This document shows, in pieces, positions 1 through 7,102 of a DNA stretch of 7,539 nt. Location: NCBI GenBank assembly GCA_026416065.1, contig JAOAFW010000279.1:1-7539 (forward strand). The letters run 5' to 3'. The notes beneath the pieces were generated by a model, which was given only the letters and a program-made list of their open reading frames with translations, ran no database searches and was not told where the DNA came from. Made by a program: the position numbers and the translations under genes. Each line of letters opens with the position of its first letter. The first letter of the stretch is position 1. The stretch comes from Fimbriimonadales bacterium (lineage in GTDB: Bacteria; Armatimonadota; Fimbriimonadia; Fimbriimonadales; GBS-DC).

Positions 1-36
1 CTGCATGGTTAATGGTAGAGTCTATATGGAGCAACG

Positions 37-738
37 ATGGGGATCCCTGAACATCTGATCGATACGGTCTACTTGGGCGATGTGATGGACTTGCTGCGCC
101 AACTGCCCGACCAGTCGGTGGATATGGTCTTCAGCGACCCCGACTACAACGTGGGCGTCAAATACAACGGCAAGTCCTACACCCGCGCCTTTGAGGAATA
201 CATCGAGTGGTACATCGAACTGGCGCGAGAGTCGCTGCGCGTATTGAAAGACGACGGAAATATGTTCTTCATCAACTACCCCAAGCAAAACGCCCACCTG
301 CGCGTGCGCTTTCTGGACGAGGCGTGCTATGATGTGCAGGACTATGTGTGGATTTACAACACGAATGTCGGGCACAGCCCCAAGCGGTTCACGACGGCGC
401 ATCGGAGCATCTGGTTCTACTTCGACCTTGTGAAGAATGTGAGTCGTGAAAAGACCTTTCACTCGTGCCAGATTCCGCAGAAGTTGTCGGAGATGCTGAT
501 TTTGAGCTGCACACAGCCGGGCGATGTCGTGCTGGTGCATTTTGGGGGCAGCGGCGCGGAGCTGGAGGTGTGCCAGCGGTTGGGGCGTCGGTTCCTCGCG
601 GCGGAGATTGACCCCACCTACCACGCGATGATACTGGAGCGTCTGCGCACGGGGCGTATCCACGAGGAGTACCGTCTGATTAAGCGCACGGTGCGGATGG
701 AAGATTTATCGCTGCAGCCCGCGCTCTGGAGTGAGTGA
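37..738 (+). CDS. Site-specific DNA methyltransferase (N6-adenine or N4-cytosine), variant DPDY motif
   Basis: This 233-aa protein is predicted to transfer a methyl group from S-adenosylmethionine to an exocyclic amino group in DNA. Motif order is beta-class-like: the catalytic motif comes first (SDPDYNVG, residues 33-40, after 'DQSVDMVF'). The SAM-binding FxGxG motif comes late (HFGGSGAE, residues 168-175), followed by a strand ending in AAEID (188-192). Residues 70-150 would carry target recognition; 'CQIPQKLSEMLI' (144-155) sits where the family usually has a 'TQKP' segment. Two key positions are atypical: DPDY replaces D/N/S-PPY, and VHFGGSGA replaces the usual DPFAGSGT. Fold and class are well supported; base specificity is not readable. 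The ATG at 37 is preceded by GGAG (28-31) at 5 nt spacing, and in-frame stops lie upstream at 10-12 and 16-18. No endonuclease gene is adjacent, so it looks like an orphan methyltransferase within this window. It converges on the metalloprotease gene. Confidence 0.88.
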   Translation: MGIPEHLIDTVYLGDVMDLLRQLPDQSVDMVFSDPDYNVGVKYNGKSYTRAFEEYIEWYIELARESLRVLKDDGNMFFINYPKQNAHLRVRFLDEACYDVQDYVWIYNTNVGHSPKRFTTAHRSIWFYFDLVKNVSREKTFHSCQIPQKLSEMLILSCTQPGDVVLVHFGGSGAELEVCQRLGRRFLAAEIDPTYHAMILERLRTGRIHEEYRLIKRTVRMEDLSLQPALWSE

Positions 739-837
739 CAGCAATCGCCGTTTCAAGTGGCGCAGTCGTCGGCGGGACGCCGACGCTACGAGCTCGCTGC
801 GCATAGCGTCAGTGTCCTCGCTGCAGAGAGTGGGGGC
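739..837. repeat. Convergent intergenic gap with two overlapping dyads
   Basis: This short gap separates the convergent methyltransferase and metalloprotease genes. It contains a perfect 8-bp stem with a 3-nt loop (CGTCGGCG 767-774, GGA, CGCCGACG 778-785). It also has a 7-bp dyad, GACGCTA (782-788) with TAGCGTC (804-810), which shares bases with the first, so the two stems are mutually exclusive. Neither is followed by a T-tract on either strand, so an intrinsic terminator cannot be claimed, although the position between two 3' ends suits a bidirectional stop. The first hairpin resembles the one at 7256-7277. No credible gene was seen here. Confidence 0.5.
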
Positions 838-2355
838 TTACGGCGCGCCGATGCGCACCCTTCCCCCGCACGCCCGAACGCGCATCCGCTTGGTGACGGT
901 AATAGACCCCTGACGAGACCCTGCTTTGATGTAGAGCGTGGGATAATCCAGCACGGCGGTGTCGACAAAGGTGGGAATCGCGTTCACACCCTCGGTCATT
1001 GTGTTGAACGGATAGATAAACGTACCGAGTTCGATCACACCGCCATAGCCGAAATCCACCCAGATGTCCAGCAGGCGGAAGTTCTCGCGTGAACGGCGCG
1101 TCTCGGTGATTACCTGCGCGTTATGCGCTTCGTTCGCTAGACCGATTGGCACGCCCGTCGCCACTCCCTGATAGGTCACATTCGGGTTGGAGAAGTGGGG
1201 AATGCGCGTGCCGGGCGCATAAGCCATCACCGTGCGATACTGCACGCCATCGTTGCCCGTGAAACGCCAGCCAAAACCGTACGAGCGAAAATCGCAGCCG
1301 CCATTATCCCGGTCATGTCCGCACCCCTGATTGTGCCCAATCTCGTGCGGGAAGGAGTAGGTCGTGCAGCCCCACTGCACCACGCCAAACGCGCGGTCGG
1401 GATCGCCACCGTTGCCGCACCAGGCGCGCCCACAAGCATCCATATTGTTCACCAGCAGTATCACCTGATCGGCGCGAAAGTTCGTGCGGTCGGGATGAAT
1501 CCCATCAATCACCCCATCGCCCGGATTGGTCAGATGATCCAGCTGGGTAGAGCTGTTGCCGTTACCCTCGTTGGTGTAGGTCACTTCCAGCCGACGCACC
1601 AGACGCGCCGTCAGACTTACCTGACTGTTCTGATACGCCTGATTGCACTGGTCGATGAACAGCTGGATGCGGGCGTTCATCAGGTCGACGCCTCCAATCG
1701 CCTGACGCGCCTGCGTGGTGTAGTAGACCGCAATATCCAGCACCGCCTGTGGTTGCACGCACGCCGCCGTGCCAAAGTCGCCGCCCGCTGGCTCAAAATC
1801 ATGCCCTGCAAAGCGGTCGCGCCATTCGGCATCCTCCGGGGTCATCTCGAAGGGCGGCGGCGTCATATCGCCCTGATTGCCACAGGGCGGTTCATCGCCC
1901 ACCAGCACCACCACATACAGGTCATCTTTCACAGAGCGCAGGTCGAAGGTCATCTGACGGGAGGGCACATTGACAAACAGGGCGAGGGCGTCCTCCTCGC
2001 GCACCAGGATAAAGAAGCTGCCATCGATGCCCTCTAAATGCCCGAAGCAGGAGTACCGGGTCTCGGCGCGGCGCTCGATACGCTCGATGACGCCGATGGG
2101 GTTGACCCCTTCCATCAGGTTGAACAGCAGGCGGCTGCCAGGTTGCAGGGCATTCAGCGCTTGCCAGCGGATGCGCACGGGTTGATACGCCCGCGCGTAG
2201 CGCAGGGCAGGCGCGTTCGCGGGCAGCGTGGTTTTCACATGGTCAAAGAGGGGCTGGGCGCGCGGCGTGGTGGCTTGCTGCGCTTGCAGCGGCAGGCAGA
2301 ATGCGCTGGTGATCAGCCCGGTCCACTCGGGCACAAGCCATCGGAACGTTTTCAT
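838..2355 (-). CDS. Secreted zinc metalloprotease (metzincin, M12-like) with C-terminal beta-helix-like tail
   Basis: This 505-aa preproprotein is predicted to be an exported zinc endopeptidase. An N-terminal signal peptide (about residues 1-25, ending 'CLPLQA') is followed by a probable pro-region (about 45-160, rich in beta-strand, e.g. 'RLLFNLMEGVNPIGVIERIE'). The catalytic domain covers about 200-425. It contains the extended metzincin zinc site HEIGHNQGCGHD (337-348): H337, H341 and H347 are the ligands and E338 the general base. A Met-turn candidate is TVMAYAPG (375-382, Met377), followed by 'PHFSNPNVTYQG', which is typical of reprolysin-like and peptidyl-Asp metallopeptidases. The last 75 residues ('WVDFGYGG...FIYPFNTMTEGVNAIP...MRVRACGGRVRIG') look like a short capping module seen at the ends of other exported bacterial proteins, so the C-terminus appears natural, not truncated. 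Several cysteines (e.g. 308, 313, 330, 345, 354) may form disulfides outside the cell. The ATG is fixed by a perfect AAGGAGG at 7 nt spacing. Substrate is unknown. Confidence 0.9.
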   Translation of the reverse strand: MKTFRWLVPEWTGLITSAFCLPLQAQQATTPRAQPLFDHVKTTLPANAPALRYARAYQPVRIRWQALNALQPGSRLLFNLMEGVNPIGVIERIERRAETRYSCFGHLEGIDGSFFILVREEDALALFVNVPSRQMTFDLRSVKDDLYVVVLVGDEPPCGNQGDMTPPPFEMTPEDAEWRDRFAGHDFEPAGGDFGTAACVQPQAVLDIAVYYTTQARQAIGGVDLMNARIQLFIDQCNQAYQNSQVSLTARLVRRLEVTYTNEGNGNSSTQLDHLTNPGDGVIDGIHPDRTNFRADQVILLVNNMDACGRAWCGNGGDPDRAFGVVQWGCTTYSFPHEIGHNQGCGHDRDNGGCDFRSYGFGWRFTGNDGVQYRTVMAYAPGTRIPHFSNPNVTYQGVATGVPIGLANEAHNAQVITETRRSRENFRLLDIWVDFGYGGVIELGTFIYPFNTMTEGVNAIPTFVDTAVLDYPTLYIKAGSRQGSITVTKRMRVRACGGRVRIGAP

Positions 2356-2362
2356 GGTCTTG

Positions 2363-2370
2363 CCTCCTTA
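2363..2370 (-). promoter_or_regulatory. Shine-Dalgarno of the metalloprotease fused to the upstream stop codon
   Basis: On the minus strand the sequence reads TAAGGAGG. TAA (2368-2370) is the stop codon of the fibre-like gene, and AAGGAGG (2363-2369) is a consensus Shine-Dalgarno placed 7 nt before the protease ATG at 2355. There is no room for a promoter or terminator between the genes. This indicates one bicistronic mRNA, with reinitiation or translational coupling likely. Confidence 0.9.
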
Positions 2371-3780
2371 CTGCAGGTTCACGAGCACCAGCACCATGCC
2401 CGTCTTGCCTTTTTCAAGGCGGGTCATGGCTTTGCCGAGAATCGCGCCGTGCGCACGGTCTCGGTCGCGTACTGCCATCGCGTAGCCGGGCTTGTCGGAA
2501 GTGGTGAGCAGCGTGCCGGGTTCAATCGCGTGCCGCGTGGCGTCGGCGTAGACCCACACCCGCCCGCTGATAGCGATGGGCGCGTGGGTCTCCCTGCCTT
2601 CCAGGTTGCCCAGCACGATGCCCTTCGACAGTCCGTTCGCGCCTGCAACGACGCCCGCCACACGCTTATTGTACGCGCCGCGTGCGAGGCGCAGGTTGCC
2701 GTGGTTATCGGGATCGATCTCCACGACCATGCCGGGTTCCACGGTGTCGGTGGTGGGGAACTTCTCGGCGAGGTCGGCGCCTTCGATCTCCAGCACATTC
2801 ACGCGGGCCGTGCCGTACACGCGCAGCTTGGCATCGTCCACTGGTCCTCCACCCACGCCCAGATTGCCGTTCACCGTGCTCATCTGGAGCTGCCACCCTG
2901 CGCCAGCGTTGCCGTACATCCCGACTCGGTTATCGTCGATCAGACCGATGAAGGCGCGGTTGTTTGCGCCGTTGGAGTACCAAATGCCAGCGGTATTGCT
3001 ACCCGTCGTGCCGCGGATCCGTGAGCGACCGTTCACATCCAGGCGGAAGTCTGGGTCATCTATACCAATGCCCACAAAGCGTGCGAGAGACGGGGTATAA
3101 ATATCATACTGGAATGTGCCCACGGTCCTTGTTGCCCAAGCATCAGCGCCGGACGGCAGCGGTTGCCAGCTGGCGTTTCCGCTCGCATCGCTGGTCAACA
3201 CGCGCCCTGTTGCTGCACCCAGCGGATACTGCAGCACACCGTCCGCCAGACCGATTCGCAAGCGGGTAATTCCGTTGGCTAAAAAGTGGAAACTGTCGTC
3301 GGTGTCTCGGTACTGCAAGCCCCAGTTCGTAAAGCCGGGCGAGTGGGTAATCACCATGCGGTCAGGATTGTTAGTGCCTGACTGGAACAAGTTCAACAGG
3401 GTCGCCGTGTTCGCGTAGGGAGCCGGGTTGAGGGGAATGCGCGGAGTGAGGATAGGACCGGAAGCGGCAGGGTTAATCTGAATCTCCAGGAAGCGCGGCG
3501 CGCCTGTCCACACGCTGGCGGGCGCGTTCAGCGTCACAGTAAACAGCCCGTTCTGCACATTCACGCCCAGATTCCCTGAGTCCCAGACCATGTTGCCGCC
3601 CGTCGCGGCGTCGTAGATTCGGAATCGCATCGGCTGCGCGGCGTTGTTCACGGGCGCGCCGCTTTGCCGCAAAAAGCCCTGATAGGTAAATGCTTGCGTC
3701 ACGCCCTGCGCAGGGGTGTTATTCAGCATCCAGAGCGCGAGAATCGCGCTTAGCCCGAAAGTCTGCAATCGATTCAACAC
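2368..3780 (-). CDS. Exported fibre-like protein with conserved C-terminal 'GAILGKAMT...LVLVNLQ' domain
   Basis: This 470-aa exported protein has no predictable enzymatic activity. Using the GTG at 3780, a clean signal peptide starts the chain (MLNRLQTFGLSAILALWML, probable cleavage near 'NTPAQG'). Residues 30-125 form an Ig-like or jelly-roll-like beta domain ('FTYQGFLRQSGAPVN', 'MRFRIYDAATGG', 'NGLFTVTLN', 'PRFLEIQI', 'PLNPAPYA') found at the start of many secreted bacterial proteins. The middle (about 190-340) carries phage-tail-fibre-like segments ('GRVLTSDASGNASWQ', 'VGIGIDDPDFRLDVNGRSRIRG', 'NLGVGGGPVDDAKLRVYG'), which suggests a trimeric shaft. The C-terminal domain (about 335-470: 'GADLAEKF...PGMVVEIDP', 'RVAGVVAGANG', 'PIAISGRVWVYAD', 'GTLLTTSDKPGYAM', 'AHGAILGKAMT') is a widespread module of uncertain function. 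A longer reading from an ATG at 3813 is possible but disfavoured: AAAGGAGG (3787-3794) lies 6 nt before the GTG, inside that extension. It is cotranslated with the protease. Surface or extracellular structural role is inference. Confidence 0.85.
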   Translation of the reverse strand: MLNRLQTFGLSAILALWMLNNTPAQGVTQAFTYQGFLRQSGAPVNNAAQPMRFRIYDAATGGNMVWDSGNLGVNVQNGLFTVTLNAPASVWTGAPRFLEIQINPAASGPILTPRIPLNPAPYANTATLLNLFQSGTNNPDRMVITHSPGFTNWGLQYRDTDDSFHFLANGITRLRIGLADGVLQYPLGAATGRVLTSDASGNASWQPLPSGADAWATRTVGTFQYDIYTPSLARFVGIGIDDPDFRLDVNGRSRIRGTTGSNTAGIWYSNGANNRAFIGLIDDNRVGMYGNAGAGWQLQMSTVNGNLGVGGGPVDDAKLRVYGTARVNVLEIEGADLAEKFPTTDTVEPGMVVEIDPDNHGNLRLARGAYNKRVAGVVAGANGLSKGIVLGNLEGRETHAPIAISGRVWVYADATRHAIEPGTLLTTSDKPGYAMAVRDRDRAHGAILGKAMTRLEKGKTGMVLVLVNLQ

Positions 3781-3786
3781 CGTTAA

Positions 3787-3794
3787 CCTCCTTT
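3787..3794 (-). promoter_or_regulatory. Strong Shine-Dalgarno deciding a GTG start
   Basis: AAAGGAGG on the minus strand ends 6 nt before GTG (3778-3780). It selects GTG over the upstream in-frame ATG at 3811-3813, which has no Shine-Dalgarno of its own. Starting at GTG also removes a charged, non-signal-like extension from the N-terminus. Confidence 0.85.
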
Positions 3795-3821
3795 GCACGC
3801 CCGTCGAGAGCATGCGGCGTT

Positions 3822-3827
3822 ATTATA
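3822..3827 (-). promoter_or_regulatory. Consensus -10 box (TATAAT) upstream of the fibre/protease pair
   Basis: A perfect TATAAT lies on the minus strand in the 77-bp gap between the regulator and the fibre-like gene. Initiation about 7 nt downstream would fall near 3815, giving a leader of roughly 35 nt to the GTG at 3780, with the Shine-Dalgarno inside it. No good -35 hexamer sits 16-18 nt upstream (the 17-nt-spaced hexamer is AGAGTC). The promoter may therefore depend on an activator, or read-through from the regulator gene may contribute. Confidence 0.55.
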
Positions 3828-3857
3828 CAAAGAAGATCTTACGGGACTCTTACATGC

Positions 3858-6800
3858 TCAGATCATGAGCAAATTTTTCAGACTCTGACATTTTTGGAGC
3901 GCGAGAGAACGCCCCATCGCGCGATTGAGCTGGATGGCTTCCTGAAGCGCGTTCTGGGCGCGCGCGGGATCTCCGTGCAGGGCGCAGGTTTCCGCGAGAT
4001 ACTGCAGTGTCGTCGCCTGCCAGTGGCGCCACTTGTGCTCACTCCAGAACTGGAGGCACGCTTCCAGTTCCTGCACTGCTTCGGGTTCGCCTGCGCGAGC
4101 GCGGAGGTAGGCGTAATGAGTGCGGGTAAAGTAGCAGCGCGCGCGGTCGTTCTCGCGTTCGCGCAGGCGCGTCGCTTCGGCGGCGCAGCGCAGGGCGTCG
4201 TCAAGGCTCCCTAAGTCGGCGGCGCAGAGCGCGGCGACATCCAGCATCGACGCTGCGTGATGCCAGATCTGTTGTGCTTCCAGATGCGCAACTTCCGAAA
4301 GCGCAAGCTGTTGCGCCTGCGCCAGTTTGCCCTCCCAGCGCCAGAGAACCGCCTGGAGCCAGCGCGTAAAAGCCGTCGGCAATCCCAACCTGCCCTCCAT
4401 CTCGCGACATTCATCCAGCGTTTGTTGCGCCTGCGTCAGATCTCCCTGCTGTAGCCAGCAGTAGGCCTGTCCCTGGAGTATCCTGTTGAGCCCCAGACGG
4501 TCATTCAACTGGGTGTAGATCTGGCGTGCATCGTTGGAGAAACGCAGCGCACGGTCGTATTCCCCGAAGTAGGTCAGGGATTCAACCAGCGCGCCGAGCG
4601 CGTCCCCCAGTATACTCAGGTCGCCCGCCTGGCGAGCGAATTGCACGCCCGCCTCACGCCAAGCCACGATATCCTCAACAGGCTCGAGATAGCCCCACAA
4701 ATAGTGGATGGCATGGTGGAGTTGGGGCTCCTCAGGGCAGGGGTAGCGTTTGCGCAAGGCGCGCCAGAAGCGCTGCGTGGCGGGCAAATCACACAGCACG
4801 AGAGAAATCTGCACCATCCAGTACAGCGCCCAGCTGCGTCGTTTGCTGCGCCGATTGAGAGACGCGAGTTCCGCCGCGACGGGCTGCGCAAGGTGAAACT
4901 GCTCCGTTGTGAACAGTAGGCGGAGCTGAGCCAGGCGCGCCTCGACAATGTCTTGGGGAGAGAGTGCGCCTGAGTCGAGCCACCGTTGCACCCGCTGCAG
5001 CGCATCGTTCGTAAAGGGACGCATACAGTAGTAGCGCTCAGTTGCACGAATCAGTTGGAGAGCCTTATGCAGTCGGTTGCTCCGTTCCAGGATGTCCAGA
5101 GTCTGGAACAGCTGGGCGCAGTTGTCGTCCCAGAAGGCGAGCCATTCTGTGAGTCGCGGGGAACACGCTTGAGGGGCGCGGTGAGCAGCCGTCTGCAGTA
5201 CCCTGACGCACAAACGATTCTCAGCGGCGAGGCGTTGCGCCTTCGTCGTCAGGCTCTGGGCATAGTCCCGTACTATCTCCAGCATCCGATAACGCGGCAG
5301 TTCCGCCGAGACGCGCACAATCAGGTTCGCTCCCACAAGGATGTCCAGTACCTCAGCGAGCCGCTCCATGGGCAAGCCCGTCGCCGCTTGCGCCCATTCG
5401 AGTGACCAAACATCACGCAGGAGGCTCATCTGTCCCAGCGCGCGCCGTGCCTCAGAGGGCAGCGAGATGGCCGTAGCTTCCAGCACGCCCAGCATCGTAC
5501 GGTGTCGCGCCTCGATATCCGTTCTGCGGGTTTTGAGCCAGTTCAACCGCTCGTGGATGTGCTGCAGCATCTGCTTGGGCGAAAGCGTGTTCAGCCGCGC
5601 CGCCGCCAGCTCCAGCGCCAGCGGGATTCCATCCAGTTGGCGACACAGTTCCAGAATCGTTGGGCGATTCTGGTCTGTGAGTCGGAAGTCGTAATCCACT
5701 CGTTTCGCACGCTCCACGAAGAGTGCGAGGGCAGAGCCATCGGACGCATCGTCGCAAGGCAGCGCGGTAAGGGGGAACATCGTCTCGCTCTCAATCCACA
5801 ACGGCAGGCGGGAGGTGATACAAAAACGCAGGTCGGGAACTGTGCGCAGGAGGTCGGCAATAATGGATGCGCCCGCAGGAAGCAGATGCTCGAAGTTGTC
5901 CAGAAAGAGGAGGGGATGATGCAACGCGCTGTAGCGCCGCAGCGAATCGTGGATATTGCCGGAGGAAGCCAGCCCCAGTGTCTGCGCGATGAGGGGAACA
6001 ATCTGGTCAGGCTGTGTGATGGTCGTTAGAGCGACCCAGTGGATGGGCGGTTCCCCCAGAACATGCAGTTTATGTGCGATCTCCAAAGCAAGACGGGTTT
6101 TACCAACCCCGCCCAATCCGATTATCGTGATACACGACTCGTCGGGGTCTGTGAGTCGCTGGAGTAGATCCGCGATCTCCTGTTCGCGTCCCACAAATCG
6201 AGTGCGGGGCGTGGGTGGCAGGGATGGATTCTCAACCGCGGGATCTCCCATGCTGCCGGTCATCAGCGCGGGCTTTTCGGGACGCGCATCTGCACGGGGT
6301 GAACGCAAACGCGTCCCGTCCTGTTCCCTGTGCAGCGCTTCTTGCTTAAGTTGCATTATTCGTGGGGGCGGCTCCTCGCCCGTGAGATGCTGATACCGCT
6401 CTATCCACGCTGCACCCAACTGCGTCGCCGCCCCATACTGACGGGCTTGCAGGTATAACTCCATCAAGTGCGCCGCCGCGTCGCGGTCTAACGGGTTGAT
6501 AGCCACCATCCGCGCCAGCCAGCAACGCGCTGACTCGGCGTTGCCCCGCTCCAGATCGGTCTGAACCAGTTGTTCCAGGGCGCTGAGACATTCCGACTGC
6601 AGCTGGGCAGCTTTTTGCACAACCCAAATGCCGTACAAATCATGCAGAAACTCCCCCTGATAAAGGTTGACGGCGTAAGCGTAGCACTCGTATCCCTGTG
6701 CGGGGTCGGAAGCGACGCGGGCAACCTGAATCGCCTGTTCAAATTCCAGCACATCGGCGTAAAACGCTTCCGGGTTCAGGCGCACCCACTGAGCGTCGGT

Positions 6801-7067
6801 TTCAATCAGCGGCGGCGCGCCCGGCGATTCGAGCGTATGACGCACCGCGTTCAAGGCGACACTAAGGTTGTTGCGAGCGCGTTCTGGCTCCATGTCCTCC
6901 CAGAACATGCCCGCCAGCGTCTCTCGCGCGAACCGATGTGGTGGGTGGGCGACCAGGTAGCTCAGCAGTGAAGTGGTCTTCGCCGTGCGTAAGCGCGTGA
7001 TTCGAAGCGTCCCGCAACGCGCTTCAAATCCCCCAAACAGCTGGAAGTACCATCTCGATTCGCGCAT
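3858..7067 (-). CDS. SARP/AfsR-like transcriptional regulator: winged helix, BTAD, NB-ARC ATPase, TPR-like repeats
   Basis: This 1069-aa cytoplasmic protein is a predicted STAND-type signal-transducing transcription factor. Residues about 5-95 form an OmpR-like winged helix ('FQLFGGFEA', 'LRTAKTTSLLSYLVAHP', 'RARNNLSVALNAVRHTLE'). Residues about 100-245 are the all-helical bacterial transcriptional activator domain. After a linker (about 247-285) comes an NB-ARC/AAA-like module: 'FVGREQEI' (291-298), Walker A GLGGVGKT (317-324), Walker B LLFLD (386-390), 'CITSR' (416-420), GIPLAL (480-485) and 'YRMLEIVRDYA' (593-603). Residues about 640-1069 are helical repeats of TPR type ('GEYDRALRFSNDARQIY', 'GDLTQAQQTLDECR', 'GDPARAQNALQEAIQLN'), probably for ligand or protein sensing. 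All ATPase motifs look intact. ATG 7067 is the first start after an in-frame TAA and lies just before the winged helix; its Shine-Dalgarno is poor. Targets are unknown; the downstream secreted pair is the nearest candidate. Confidence 0.92.
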   Translation of the reverse strand: MRESRWYFQLFGGFEARCGTLRITRLRTAKTTSLLSYLVAHPPHRFARETLAGMFWEDMEPERARNNLSVALNAVRHTLESPGAPPLIETDAQWVRLNPEAFYADVLEFEQAIQVARVASDPAQGYECYAYAVNLYQGEFLHDLYGIWVVQKAAQLQSECLSALEQLVQTDLERGNAESARCWLARMVAINPLDRDAAAHLMELYLQARQYGAATQLGAAWIERYQHLTGEEPPPRIMQLKQEALHREQDGTRLRSPRADARPEKPALMTGSMGDPAVENPSLPPTPRTRFVGREQEIADLLQRLTDPDESCITIIGLGGVGKTRLALEIAHKLHVLGEPPIHWVALTTITQPDQIVPLIAQTLGLASSGNIHDSLRRYSALHHPLLFLDNFEHLLPAGASIIADLLRTVPDLRFCITSRLPLWIESETMFPLTALPCDDASDGSALALFVERAKRVDYDFRLTDQNRPTILELCRQLDGIPLALELAAARLNTLSPKQMLQHIHERLNWLKTRRTDIEARHRTMLGVLEATAISLPSEARRALGQMSLLRDVWSLEWAQAATGLPMERLAEVLDILVGANLIVRVSAELPRYRMLEIVRDYAQSLTTKAQRLAAENRLCVRVLQTAAHRAPQACSPRLTEWLAFWDDNCAQLFQTLDILERSNRLHKALQLIRATERYYCMRPFTNDALQRVQRWLDSGALSPQDIVEARLAQLRLLFTTEQFHLAQPVAAELASLNRRSKRRSWALYWMVQISLVLCDLPATQRFWRALRKRYPCPEEPQLHHAIHYLWGYLEPVEDIVAWREAGVQFARQAGDLSILGDALGALVESLTYFGEYDRALRFSNDARQIYTQLNDRLGLNRILQGQAYCWLQQGDLTQAQQTLDECREMEGRLGLPTAFTRWLQAVLWRWEGKLAQAQQLALSEVAHLEAQQIWHHAASMLDVAALCAADLGSLDDALRCAAEATRLRERENDRARCYFTRTHYAYLRARAGEPEAVQELEACLQFWSEHKWRHWQATTLQYLAETCALHGDPARAQNALQEAIQLNRAMGRSLALQKCQSLKNLLMI

Positions 7068-7080
7068 AGCAAGGTTGGCT

Positions 7081-7102
7081 TATAATTGTTGGTTCAATTA
7101 TA
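7081..7102. promoter_or_regulatory. 22-bp inverted repeat, candidate operator of the regulator gene
   Basis: The site is TATAATTG, six bases, then CAATTATA: perfect 8-bp arms at 7081-7088 and 7095-7102. The right arm contains the minus-strand -10 box (7097-7102), and the expected transcription start (near 7090) falls in the spacer. A dimeric regulator bound here would cover the promoter; autoregulation by the downstream gene product is one option. The left arm also reads TATAAT on the plus strand, but no plus-strand gene follows. Confidence 0.55.

Noticed and set aside
22..663. Long minus-strand open frame opposite the methyltransferase
   Set aside because: It is antisense to a gene with clear methyltransferase motifs; its product is His/Val/Gln-rich with no recognisable domain, a typical shadow frame.
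731..913. Small plus-strand frame directly after the methyltransferase
   Set aside because: Arg/Ser-rich translation across the hairpins of the gap and into the antisense of the protease 3' end; no ribosome-binding site or domain.
1195..3024. Two long plus-strand frames (1195-2037 and 2038-3024)
   Set aside because: Both are antisense to well-supported secreted genes and give low-complexity His/Ala/Arg-rich translations expected from GC-rich shadow frames.
3855..3878. Hairpin TGCTCA/TGAGCA followed by AATTTTT in plus orientation, terminator-like
   Set aside because: The stem is only 6 bp and AT-balanced, it overlaps the regulator's 3' end, and no plus-strand gene reads into it; on the minus strand there is no following T-tract.
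7081..7086. Plus-strand TATAAT as a divergent promoter
   Set aside because: No -35 element at suitable distance and no plus-strand gene downstream; better explained as one arm of the inverted repeat.
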